In this document: piece after piece, positions 1 through 7,503 of the stretch
How positions within the stretch are numbered: the stretch's first letter is position 1
How the letters are laid out: each line of letters starts with the position of its first letter
Assembly: GCA_021803245.1 (NCBI GenBank)
Contig: JAJZLT010000002.1
Coordinates: 1-33,756 of the forward strand
Direction of reading: 5' to 3'
DNA length: 33,756 nucleotides
Source: Microcaldota archaeon
GTDB taxonomy: Archaea > Micrarchaeota > Micrarchaeia > Micrarchaeales > CABMGC01
Position numbers and translations under genes: made by a program
Notes under the pieces: generated by a model
What the model was told of the DNA's origin: nothing
The model's database searches: none
What the model saw: the letters and a program-made list of their open reading frames with translations, nothing else

Positions 1-61
1 TTCGCTGACGCGTTTTTATTCTCTCTCATCCCTACCAACTTTTATTTTAACAACAGCAGGA

Positions 62-325
62 TCAGTCTGCCCAGACTACCCTCCAGACATTCTTCCTTTC
101 CATAACAAACTTCACAGGCCTGTTTTCATAGTTCTCTTCTTTGCTTGTATTCACATTCTTTTTATTCTCTCTTAAGATCCTTCCCATCATCCCATTCATT
201 ATATCACCATTAAGCATAAACGAGGTTTGGGCAGATGCGGTGGGGAAATTGGCAAGTATGCGCAGGGTGGAGGTGCGCATGCTGTCCGAGGACGAGCATA
301 AGACTGCATTATTGTACAGATCCAT
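62..325 (-). CDS. Small hypothetical protein, uncertain
   Basis: An 87-residue ORF that I do not recognise. Its first half has several Met and Ser residues (MNGMMGRIL) and its tail is charged. The main support is context: a TATA-like stretch (TTATAAATATA, minus strand, about 344-354) lies roughly 24 nt before the ATG at 325, matching the leaderless layout of several genes here. The ORF track starts one codon earlier at 328, where there are two ATGs in a row. A plus-strand ORF (141-359) overlaps it and has no such box. No domain, signal peptide or membrane segment is apparent, so this could be a chance ORF in an otherwise empty 407-nt window end. Confidence 0.35.
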   Translation of the reverse strand: MDLYNNAVLCSSSDSMRTSTLRILANFPTASAQTSFMLNGDIMNGMMGRILRENKKNVNTSKEENYENRPVKFVMERKNVWRVVWAD

Positions 326-407
326 CATATCCCAAACCCTTGATATATTTATAATTTAACTTATATATAAATATGGCGAAGATGTTAACTTTTATATCAA
401 GAATTCG

Positions 408-1436
408 TCATTTTGGATATATGTTATTTAGGCCTTCTTCGTTCCATTTAAATCTCGTGTAATTTAGGTTTATATCTATATTCCTGAATGGATACGAACC
501 CTTTACTATTCCAATTATTCTAGCGTATTTTATCTCTACTTTTTCTTGATTAAATATGTTTTTATGAGCTTTTATGGCGTTCTTTTTTGCATCTGATTCA
601 TTATCAAAAAGCCCTATGCCAAAGAATCGGTAACTTCCGCTCATCGGGGCGAGAATCTGGAAGGTATTCAATATAGGCAATTGTTCATCATATCCTTTAT
701 AATATCCCATCATCTTTACTGACCTGATTGATGAAGTAGTATTAAAATGATAGTTCACTGCGTATGCAAGGATGTAATCAAACATAGGCTTATTAACAGA
801 TATCGTAAAGCGCTTTATTATGCCATTTTTCCGAAGCATAAAGAGTCGGTAATAAAGTGTGTTTCTGCTTATTTTTAATGACCTTGATAGATCGCTCATG
901 CTCATATTGCTGTTATCTGCCAGCAACATGAGAAGTTGCTTGTCTGTTTTGTCTATTTTTTTAGCAAATATATCTATCTGCTTACTAGTGATTGGAAAAT
1001 ATCCGAAGTTCGTATTCATCAGTTCGCTTGGATATATACGTAGGCCGTACTCTCCTAGCTTACTCGGTAGAAGACTTTCCCATACAATATATTTCATAGG
1101 GTCGCTATTAACTGTATGGATTATAAGATCAAAATCTCCTTTGCAAAGATAGATATTGTCGGCATATAAGTCATTTTTGAAAATTTCTTTTAAATCGTCA
1201 AGTTTTGGCTTTTTAATTAGTTTTGCAATTATCAAGTGTCTTTGTATAAGTCCCAACTCATCTTCATTGACTTCTAATCCGAATTTAATTTCATATCTAT
1301 TTTTCAATGCCCTAAGTGTTTTGCTTGCAGTTACTCTAGAGCATTTAGCTATCTTTGCAAGATCGCTTATAGAGGCTCTAGAATCTTCGCTAAGCTTCCT
1401 TAATATTACTTTTTCCCTGTAATTGTAGAGCTTCAT
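408..1436 (-). CDS. Lrp/AsnC-like regulator with two winged helix-turn-helix domains
   Basis: Probable DNA-binding transcription regulator. Two winged-HTH segments are visible: one near residues 12-45 (SISDLAKIAKCSRVTASKTL) and one near 160-225 (SMSDLSRSLKISRNTLYYRL). Each is followed by an alpha/beta stretch, as in a tandem Lrp-like protein; classical Lrp/AsnC proteins are about 150 aa with one HTH. I start at the ATG at 1436 rather than the track's 1487, because an A/T-rich TATA-like box (AATATATATT, about 1461-1470) sits about 29 nt upstream, within what would otherwise be coding. The gene is divergent from the DMT transporter at 1542, so control of that transporter is the simplest guess. 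It is AT-rich compared with most of the window. The ligand is unknown. Confidence 0.75.
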   Translation of the reverse strand: MKLYNYREKVILRKLSEDSRASISDLAKIAKCSRVTASKTLRALKNRYEIKFGLEVNEDELGLIQRHLIIAKLIKKPKLDDLKEIFKNDLYADNIYLCKGDFDLIIHTVNSDPMKYIVWESLLPSKLGEYGLRIYPSELMNTNFGYFPITSKQIDIFAKKIDKTDKQLLMLLADNSNMSMSDLSRSLKISRNTLYYRLFMLRKNGIIKRFTISVNKPMFDYILAYAVNYHFNTTSSIRSVKMMGYYKGYDEQLPILNTFQILAPMSGSYRFFGIGLFDNESDAKKNAIKAHKNIFNQEKVEIKYARIIGIVKGSYPFRNIDINLNYTRFKWNEEGLNNIYPK

Positions 1437-1541
1437 TACTAAAATATCTGCGAGATGGTTAATATATATTTTGCCGAACTTACGCAAAGAAAGTAGGACA
1501 TTTATAAAGGATTTAAAAGAATAGTAAGAGATAGCATTGTA

Positions 1542-2777
1542 ATGGCACTTTCGATAATGCAGAAGGGGTATATTTTCATTGCAATTGCAATGATAGAGCT
1601 TTCTATGCTCTCTATATTATCAAACATCGGAGCGAGCAGCTTAGGAACGTTACAACTGCTCTTTTTTGTATTCTTGGCTGCGATGATAACTTCCCTTATA
1701 ATTGTTTTATATAAAAATCGGTATGGAGAATTGAAAAAACTATTTAAAAATAAAAGAGCTTTGATAATAGTGGCATTTGCTGGTCTGCTCAATTATGCAG
1801 GCGCGCAATTATTCCTTACCTTAGGAGTACTCGGCACTAATCCAATTATAACAACCATTGTGCTTAAATTGTGGCCGATCTTTCTAGCGATTATGATCCC
1901 TTTTGTGATAAAAACGAAAGTAGAATGGCCGCAGATTTTTGCATTACTGATCGCTTTTTCAGGCGTATATCTAATTCTTACGAATGGAACACTTATTTCA
2001 CTAAATGTTCTAGAGTTACCTTACATTGGATTTTTGGTTCTTTCCACTTTCTTTACTGCTTTTTCTAATCTCATAATAAAAAGTCAAAACAACGACATAT
2101 ATAGCGAGGTATTTGTATTTAATCTGGCTTCGCTGCTATTTATAGCGCTGCTTATTTTCACGTTAAAAGTGCCATTAAGCCTTAATATGGACTTGGCTTC
2201 TATTGCATCAATTCTCTTCCTTGGAATGATAACTTACTGCGTTGGAGCACTGCTTTTCTTTTATGCCCTTAAGGCACTCGACCCATTAGTAGCAGCAAAC
2301 GCAAGTTATTCTACGCCATTTTTAACAATTTTATTCTCTTTCTTAATTCTGGGCACACCTCTAAAAATTTATTACTTATATGCTGTGGCCCTTATAATTT
2401 TGGCATTGATTATCCAGAATAAATATTCAAAGAGAGCACCCAGATATATAGGTACAAAGGCGCATCGTCCATTAGCCCTATATGACATAACAGGTGCATT
2501 TGTTGAAAACACGCATCCGCAAATATATCAGTACATCCAAGGAACGGGCAGAGCACTTGCAGCAAAGATAAGGATAAGCAAATATTTGGAGTTTGAGAAT
2601 AAGAACAATTATGATTGCATCGTATTTACAAATAAAAATCATCCCGATAGTATAAGAAAGGGGGAGATGGAATTCATAGAAAACATAGTATGCCCTGGCC
2701 CTGATGAATTAATAATCATGGGCATAGGTAATGCCGATTCTGTTGAAAAAGCCATAGCGGAATATTTCAATTATTAA
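1542..2777 (+). CDS. DMT/EamA-family transporter with soluble C-terminal extension
   Basis: Residues 1 to about 295 form roughly ten hydrophobic segments arranged as two EamA-type halves, typical of drug/metabolite transporters (usual length about 300). The remaining roughly 115 residues (after NKYSKRAPRYIG) are soluble and probably cytoplasmic; they include DCIVFTNKNHPDSIRKGEME and LIIMGIGNADSVEKAI, which I cannot assign. A TATA-like ATTTAAAAGA lies about 26 nt before the ATG, suggesting a leaderless transcript. The gene is AT-rich like its divergent regulator neighbour, and the pair may have been acquired together. Substrate is unknown; amino acids or nucleosides are typical of the superfamily. 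The fusion is the unusual part. Confidence 0.8.
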   Translation: MALSIMQKGYIFIAIAMIELSMLSILSNIGASSLGTLQLLFFVFLAAMITSLIIVLYKNRYGELKKLFKNKRALIIVAFAGLLNYAGAQLFLTLGVLGTNPIITTIVLKLWPIFLAIMIPFVIKTKVEWPQIFALLIAFSGVYLILTNGTLISLNVLELPYIGFLVLSTFFTAFSNLIIKSQNNDIYSEVFVFNLASLLFIALLIFTLKVPLSLNMDLASIASILFLGMITYCVGALLFFYALKALDPLVAANASYSTPFLTILFSFLILGTPLKIYYLYAVALIILALIIQNKYSKRAPRYIGTKAHRPLALYDITGAFVENTHPQIYQYIQGTGRALAAKIRISKYLEFENKNNYDCIVFTNKNHPDSIRKGEMEFIENIVCPGPDELIIMGIGNADSVEKAIAEYFNY

Positions 2778-2986
2778 GCGCGCATCAACATAATCTACTG
2801 TTGCTTTAGATTTCAGTGCGTGGCCCGGGCGCCTTTATGCGATTGACAGTTTATTGGAAAAACGTGCCTGTTGATTATGGGAGACATCGCCTGTGGAAAA
2901 GATGCGATGCTCAAGGCATGCTAGCAAAAGATATAAGTAAATAATCTTAGCATAGTATAGTGAAATTTTGAACTTTAAGTGATAAT

Positions 2987-3367
2987 ATGGCAGATTCGGC
3001 GAACCAGGCAGGCAGTTTCATAGTAGTTACCACAAACTATGTTCCAGGCAGCAAAATAACAAAGGTGTACGGACCTGCCTTTGGAATTGTTGTCAGGAGC
3101 AGGGGTATTGGAGGCAACATTGTTGCGAGCCTGAGGACCATAGTAGGCGGAGAAATAGACGAATATACGAAGATGCTGACCGATGCCAGGGAGAACGCCA
3201 TAGAGAGGATGGTTGCAAACGCGCAGAAGCTTGGAGCAAACGCAGTGGTCGACATGCGCTTTGACTCGGCAGACATAGGGCAGACAATGACCGAGGTAGT
3301 GGCTTATGGCACCGCAGTAGTAGCGGAAAGCGAAGTAAACAAGACCACGCCGGTCTCATTGAGATAA
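2987..3367 (+). CDS. YbjQ/UPF0145-family protein
   Basis: A 126-residue soluble protein matching the YbjQ (UPF0145, 'putative heavy-metal-binding') family from a start like FIVVTTNYVPGSKITKVYG, through RSRGIGGNIVASLRTIVGGE, to the family's ARENAIERMVANAQKLGANA and VVDMRFD segments. Family members form oligomers and have no settled biochemical role. Its stop overlaps the aIF2-beta start by one base (TAATG), so it is probably the first gene of the translation-factor transcript. That link is positional and does not show a function in translation. The 209 nt upstream hold no gene I can see. Confidence 0.85.
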   Translation: MADSANQAGSFIVVTTNYVPGSKITKVYGPAFGIVVRSRGIGGNIVASLRTIVGGEIDEYTKMLTDARENAIERMVANAQKLGANAVVDMRFDSADIGQTMTEVVAYGTAVVAESEVNKTTPVSLR

Positions 3368-3783
3368 TGATTATGGATTACAACCAATTGCTAGACAGGG
3401 CATTCGCAGAACTTCCCACGCTTTCCCAGGAGAGTGTGGATTTCAAGATACCTGAAGTCGATTCGCTTATCCAGGGCGGAAAGACCGTTGTCAGAAACAT
3501 TTCCCAGATAGCAGACAAGGCAAGAAGGAGCAGCGAGGACATAGCAAAGTACCTTACAAAGGAGCTGGGAACGCCAATGAGCATAAACAACAATATGCTT
3601 GAAATAAGTGCAAAGATAAGCCAGAGCTCGCTCAACGAGAAAATACGAAGGTTTTTTGAAGTTTACGTTATATGTAAGGAGTGCCACAAACCTGACACGC
3701 ATGTTGAGAACAGGGATCGCGGTTATATTGTTATAGCATGCGAAGCCTGCGGTGCAAGGTATACTGTGAAGAATTACCAGTGA
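3367..3783 (+). CDS. Translation initiation factor 2 subunit beta (aIF2-beta)
   Basis: Beta subunit of the archaeal aIF2 heterotrimer, which delivers initiator Met-tRNA to the small ribosomal subunit. The order is typical: a short N-terminal helix, a central alpha/beta domain (VVRNISQIADKARRSSEDIA, FLTKELG-like YLTKELGTP, SLNEKIRRFFEVYVIC), and a C-terminal zinc ribbon with two CxxC pairs (CKEC and CEAC). Length (138 aa) is normal. The first ATG overlaps the upstream stop; a second in-frame ATG at 3373 (MDYNQLL) is an equally good start. aIF1A follows five bases later, so the two initiation factors are co-transcribed. Confidence 0.97.
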   Translation: MIMDYNQLLDRAFAELPTLSQESVDFKIPEVDSLIQGGKTVVRNISQIADKARRSSEDIAKYLTKELGTPMSINNNMLEISAKISQSSLNEKIRRFFEVYVICKECHKPDTHVENRDRGYIVIACEACGARYTVKNYQ

Positions 3784-3788
3784 TGTGA

Positions 3789-4097
3789 ATGCCATTCAAG
3801 AAAGGAAACCAGGAAGGCCAGGTACATACCCTCATGGTACCGCGTAGCGGAGAGGTCATAGGCCTTGTGACCAAGGCGCAGGGTGCATCCAACTTCCTTG
3901 TCATGTGCTCAGACAAGAACGAGCGTACCTGCTCGATACCGGGCAGGCTGAAGAGGAGATTCTGGATAAAGGAAGGCGATATAGTGCTTGTGCAGCCATG
4001 GGTTGTTCAATCAGACAAGAGAGGGGACATAATATGGAGATACAGCATAATGGACAAGGGGCTGCTTGAAAAGAAGGGCTTCGAGATACCAAAATAG
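3789..4097 (+). CDS. Translation initiation factor 1A (aIF1A)
   Basis: The archaeal homologue of eIF1A/IF1, an OB-fold protein that binds the A site of the small subunit during initiation. The hallmark segments are all present: GEVIGLVTKAQGASNFLVMC, then RTCSIPGRLKRRFWIKEGD and DIVLVQPWVVQSDKRGDIIWRY. At 102 aa it is full length. It starts five bases after the aIF2-beta stop. Its last codons, AAA TAG, form one arm of an 8-bp hairpin whose other arm contains the last codons of the convergent RIO1 gene. Confidence 0.97.
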   Translation: MPFKKGNQEGQVHTLMVPRSGEVIGLVTKAQGASNFLVMCSDKNERTCSIPGRLKRRFWIKEGDIVLVQPWVVQSDKRGDIIWRYSIMDKGLLEKKGFEIPK

Positions 4098-4109
4098 CAT
4101 GGCTATTTT
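4091..4109. terminator. Shared 8-bp hairpin across convergent gene ends
   Basis: AAAATAGC-ATG-GCTATTTT is a perfect 8-bp inverted repeat with a 3-nt loop. The aIF1A stop (4095-4097) lies in one arm and the RIO1 stop (4103-4105, minus strand) in the other. It could act as a symmetric 3'-end signal for both transcripts or just reflect both genes ending in AAA TAG. It lacks a long GC-rich stem, so termination activity is inferred. Confidence 0.4.
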
Positions 4110-4879
4110 GAGCTGCCTTTTCCTGCGCGTATCTCTTCCAGAACACTGCTCTCGTCTTTTTCAATTCCGTACTTCTTCGCGAAATATGCAAGTATATTGT
4201 GTACATCACGCTCGAGGAAGCTCTCCGCATTCGGATGATCCAGCACTACTGCCTGCCCGAAATCTATAAGGTATGGATTGTTCCCCATGACAAGTATGTT
4301 GTACTCGCTTATGTCAGCATGGACAAGATTTCCACTGTACAATTTCTTTATTTCGATGAGTATCTTGCCGAGCATCTCCGCAGGGTTTTCCGGCCTTGCT
4401 GCCTTAAGCCTCTGCGAGGGCTTTCCATCTTCTCCGATAAGCTCCATGCAGAGAACGTTTCCGCTGAAGATATACGGCTTTGGGCACCGCACCCCGATGG
4501 CGTTGGCGAGTTTCAGGTTCCCGTACTCTTTTCTGCACCACTCGCTGGCGAGCGCTGAAACTGTCATCTTTACCTTCTCGAAACGGGGATCGCCTATCAG
4601 GTATGCCATCCGATTTTCGAAGTTCGTATTCTCCTTCCTGAAGATCTTGACTATTACGGGAGCGCCATCCACCCTCTCGCCTCCTTCTGCCACATAGACA
4701 TCTGCTTCCTTGCCCTTGGCTATTATGAACTCCAGAGTATAGACAAAACCATGCGAAAAGAGCTTGCGAAGATTCAGCATCATCCTTTCGTCAAATACGC
4801 CCTCCTCTATCTTGAGCCTCTCGCGGAGCTGGTACTCCTCCCTGCTTGATCTCTTCCTCTTGCTCCTTTTCTGTGACAT
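4103..4879 (-). CDS. RIO1-type serine/threonine protein kinase/ATPase
   Basis: An atypical protein kinase of the RIO family, which in archaea and eukaryotes acts in late small-subunit (pre-40S/30S) maturation. Visible motifs are the RIO-type nucleotide loop AKGKEADVY, the lysine in VIVKIFR, the catalytic loop HADISEYNIL and the metal-binding IDFGQAV. The N-terminus is basic (SQKRSKRKRSSREE). The arrangement fits RIO1 rather than RIO2, which would carry an N-terminal winged helix. 258 aa is normal. It is convergent with aIF1A; aIF1A-RIO clusters are common in archaea, usually in the same orientation. Confidence 0.95.
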   Translation of the reverse strand: MSQKRSKRKRSSREEYQLRERLKIEEGVFDERMMLNLRKLFSHGFVYTLEFIIAKGKEADVYVAEGGERVDGAPVIVKIFRKENTNFENRMAYLIGDPRFEKVKMTVSALASEWCRKEYGNLKLANAIGVRCPKPYIFSGNVLCMELIGEDGKPSQRLKAARPENPAEMLGKILIEIKKLYSGNLVHADISEYNILVMGNNPYLIDFGQAVVLDHPNAESFLERDVHNILAYFAKKYGIEKDESSVLEEIRAGKGSSK

Positions 4880-4922
4880 CGCAACACCTGCTATTTTTAT
4901 ATTTTCATAGCAGTATCTTATT

Positions 4923-5744
4923 ATGCATCAGGCTAATTTAAAGCTGCTCTTGCTTCTTCCATTCATGATTGCAGGAACGGCCTTTGCCGGCACGGTGACG
5001 CTTACCGGCAGCTGCATTCAGGAAAACGCAGCCTATGGAAAGATCAGCTTCATCTTGGTAAATTCTGGAAACCAGAGCGCATCGTCACTCTCAGTTGTCC
5101 CTTCCTTAATAGGCTCAGGAAAATTTTATCCAGTGTACACTTACAATGAACTCATGCCGGGAACCCAGATAAACCTTAGCATAAACAGCCAGGATATCAA
5201 TGGCAGCGGCGTTTATCCGGCATATTTTAACGTCTCTTACAGGCAGGGTACGGCTCTCTATTCGGATGTCTTCCCGTGCACTTCAGGAATAGAGATAGGA
5301 AATGCAACAGTTTCAAGCTGGATAATGCTTACGTATGGCATTTCCAACACCTCTTCAGGCTATATGATAGGAGTCAACGCGCTCAATGCGGGCTACGGCA
5401 CTGCCAATGCAACCATAGGCCTGGTTGCGCCAGGTGGGCTGGACTTCTCAGGCCAGAGCACATACGATATAGAAATGCGGCCCGGCCGCACCTACAGCGT
5501 TAATTTTACCTTGGGCAATATGGCAGGCGGCTATTCCAGCTATACTGCCATGCTCTACGCTACTTACAGATACGGTGGCCTCGTCCATTCTACCATCTCC
5601 GACATTGTCATAAAGGAACATCATGCCAAAAGCCAGGTTCTTGGAGACCTGGTTATTTTCATGGGCATCTTTGCATTCCTGATTGTTGTGGCGCTTCTTG
5701 CAAGGATTGCGCTTATCAGAAGCATGAGGAAGAGAGCGAAATAG
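4923..5744 (+). CDS. Secreted, membrane-anchored surface protein of unknown function
   Basis: 273 aa with an N-terminal signal sequence (LKLLLLLPFMIAGTAFA) and a C-terminal transmembrane helix (residues about 240-260, DLVIFMGIFAFLIVVALLAR) followed by basic RSMRKRAK. The type I topology leaves about 210 residues outside. The outer part is rich in Ser, Gly, Asn and Tyr and looks like two beta-sandwich modules (ISFILVNSGNQSASSLSV; MIGVNALNAGYGTANATIGL), similar in style to archaeal COG1361/CARDB-type surface proteins. Several N-x-S/T sites could be N-glycosylated. A TATA-like TTTTTATATTTT (about 4893-4904) lies about 25 nt before the ATG. It ends just before the convergent glycosyltransferase gene. 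Confidence 0.75.
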   Translation: MHQANLKLLLLLPFMIAGTAFAGTVTLTGSCIQENAAYGKISFILVNSGNQSASSLSVVPSLIGSGKFYPVYTYNELMPGTQINLSINSQDINGSGVYPAYFNVSYRQGTALYSDVFPCTSGIEIGNATVSSWIMLTYGISNTSSGYMIGVNALNAGYGTANATIGLVAPGGLDFSGQSTYDIEMRPGRTYSVNFTLGNMAGGYSSYTAMLYATYRYGGLVHSTISDIVIKEHHAKSQVLGDLVIFMGIFAFLIVVALLARIALIRSMRKRAK

Positions 5745-5745
5745 T

Positions 5746-7503
5746 TCAGGTAGCATTACTATTGCCGATGCTATAGTTGTTTATACGGTATATTGCAAAG
5801 GTCTTGCCCTCCGATGTCGTTTGCGTGGCCAGCTGCGTTAACGAATACTTGTGCATTATTGAACTGCAAGTTGAGCTTGTGCCTGGAACTGAGCACCAGT
5901 AGCCGTAATCGAAGTCGAAGCAGCTATAACTGCTTATGTAGTTCCTAATCGTCTGGTTGTCTGCGCCCGCATAAATGTAGCTGATGCTTGCGGAGCTTCT
6001 GCCCAGGTCATACCACATCTCAGGAGTGAATGAGAAAACAAGGCAGTTTGAGGGCACTGCCTCATAGTTATTGTATATGAACTCTGTTGCTGAATACGGC
6101 TGGTACTCCTGTGGCATTGTCTGCGGTTTCTGGGTTATCTGGCCCAGCGTAGTTGAAAAAGGATACAGTAAGAACAAGGCGACGATGAGAACGTACAATG
6201 CAGCATGCATTGCGCCTGCCTTCTGCTGCTTCCTTGTCCTGGCCCTTCTGCGCCTCCTGGCCAGGCTTGCTGACCATGAGATGAATCGGTACGTGCCTTC
6301 TATTCCGAGCGCGGAGAAGATCGCTATCTCTGGCATTAACTCAAGCATGAACCTTGAATCCACGCCGTAGTTGGCGCCTCCCGCATAGAACGATGCGTAG
6401 AAAAGCATGTAAAAAAGGAATAAAATGCCTAGTGAAAGCACTGCAGGGCGCATCATGTTATCCTTTCTCTGAAGCACAGCGTAGGCTATGCCAAGGAGCG
6501 ATGCAATAGTGACTATGCCATTGAATATCGCAGGATAGAAGTTAGACATGCCCAGCAGGAAAGATGAATTTTCTATAAGGTTTTTATGCATTGTATGAAG
6601 GGAGAAAAGAGGGGATGAATTCTGCCCGTAATTCGGATTCTGCAGCTCATAGTGTATGTAATAGATCTGCGGGGCAAGAAGCATGACAAGGGCCAGGACT
6701 ATCAGCAGGAATTTCTCGTCTCCCAGGAGCGATCTCTTCAGGTAGCCTGCCTTCTGCACTATATTCTCCTTTATGCTGCCGCTGCCAAGAATGAAGTATG
6801 CTGCAAAGAAAACAGGCAGGAGAAGTATGGCTTCTATCCTTAGGTATATAACCATTACAAGCGAGAGGACCGCGAGCAGGAAGGTTTTATTGCTCCTCCT
6901 CTCGGCAAACACTGCAAGGAAAAATAGGCTTATCAGGGTAAAGAGCATGAATGGCAGGTCCACTGACGCCTGCGTCCTCGACCAGGTTATTACTCCTGGC
7001 AGAAGGGCGAGGGAGAATGCAGAAATCAGGGATATTCGCCTGCTTTTGAAGAGGGCAGAGCTGACCAGGAAAACTGCAAGTATCGAAAGGGAGCCTGCAA
7101 GAAGCTCCATGGCGAAGGCAGTGTTTGTGCTTATGCCAAAGAGCGCAAAGGCGATTGCGATGAAAAAGGACCATCCTACCGGGTCATGATATACTGCCTG
7201 CACGTAACACTGGTGCAGGTAGCCTGAGCCGAAAAGGCACCAGAGGGAACTGCCGCTTGAGAGTATATTCACTGCGATGCCCTGGTATATGTTCTCATCG
7301 AAATAGAGCTGCTCGACAGGGCTCACATAGAGCAGCGAGAAGATCAAAAAGTATGCTATTATCAGGGCCAGGAGAGCGATGGTTAGCCTGTCTGCGCATG
7401 GCCTGATCACCTCGCGTACCTCATTTCTGAAGAGGAACAGTGCGATTAGGAATCCCGCGAACGAGCAGGCTTCGGCTGCTGTAAGAATATACCCGATTAT
7501 CAT
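5746..7503 (-). CDS. GT39/ArnT-like membrane glycosyltransferase
   Basis: A polytopic membrane protein of about 585 aa with a dozen or so hydrophobic segments. The first outer loop carries an acidic motif (YFDENIYQGIAVNI) like the catalytic Asp/Glu loop of PMT/ArnT-type (GT39-like) transferases, which use lipid-linked sugars on the outer membrane face. The C-terminal approx 100 residues are soluble, probably outside. The track's 634-aa start is wrong: the real ATG at 7503 overlaps the carbamoyltransferase stop as ATGA, meaning translational coupling, and the extra 49 residues are out-of-frame carbamoyltransferase DNA. A role in surface glycan or glycoprotein decoration is likely; the sugar and acceptor are unknown. 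Confidence 0.82.
   Translation of the reverse strand: MIIGYILTAAEACSFAGFLIALFLFRNEVREVIRPCADRLTIALLALIIAYFLIFSLLYVSPVEQLYFDENIYQGIAVNILSSGSSLWCLFGSGYLHQCYVQAVYHDPVGWSFFIAIAFALFGISTNTAFAMELLAGSLSILAVFLVSSALFKSRRISLISAFSLALLPGVITWSRTQASVDLPFMLFTLISLFFLAVFAERRSNKTFLLAVLSLVMVIYLRIEAILLLPVFFAAYFILGSGSIKENIVQKAGYLKRSLLGDEKFLLIVLALVMLLAPQIYYIHYELQNPNYGQNSSPLFSLHTMHKNLIENSSFLLGMSNFYPAIFNGIVTIASLLGIAYAVLQRKDNMMRPAVLSLGILFLFYMLFYASFYAGGANYGVDSRFMLELMPEIAIFSALGIEGTYRFISWSASLARRRRRARTRKQQKAGAMHAALYVLIVALFLLYPFSTTLGQITQKPQTMPQEYQPYSATEFIYNNYEAVPSNCLVFSFTPEMWYDLGRSSASISYIYAGADNQTIRNYISSYSCFDFDYGYWCSVPGTSSTCSSIMHKYSLTQLATQTTSEGKTFAIYRINNYSIGNSNAT

Noticed and set aside
141-359. 72-aa plus-strand ORF near the window start
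   Set aside because: No promoter-like element or recognisable motif; the minus-strand ORF over it has a better-placed TATA box.
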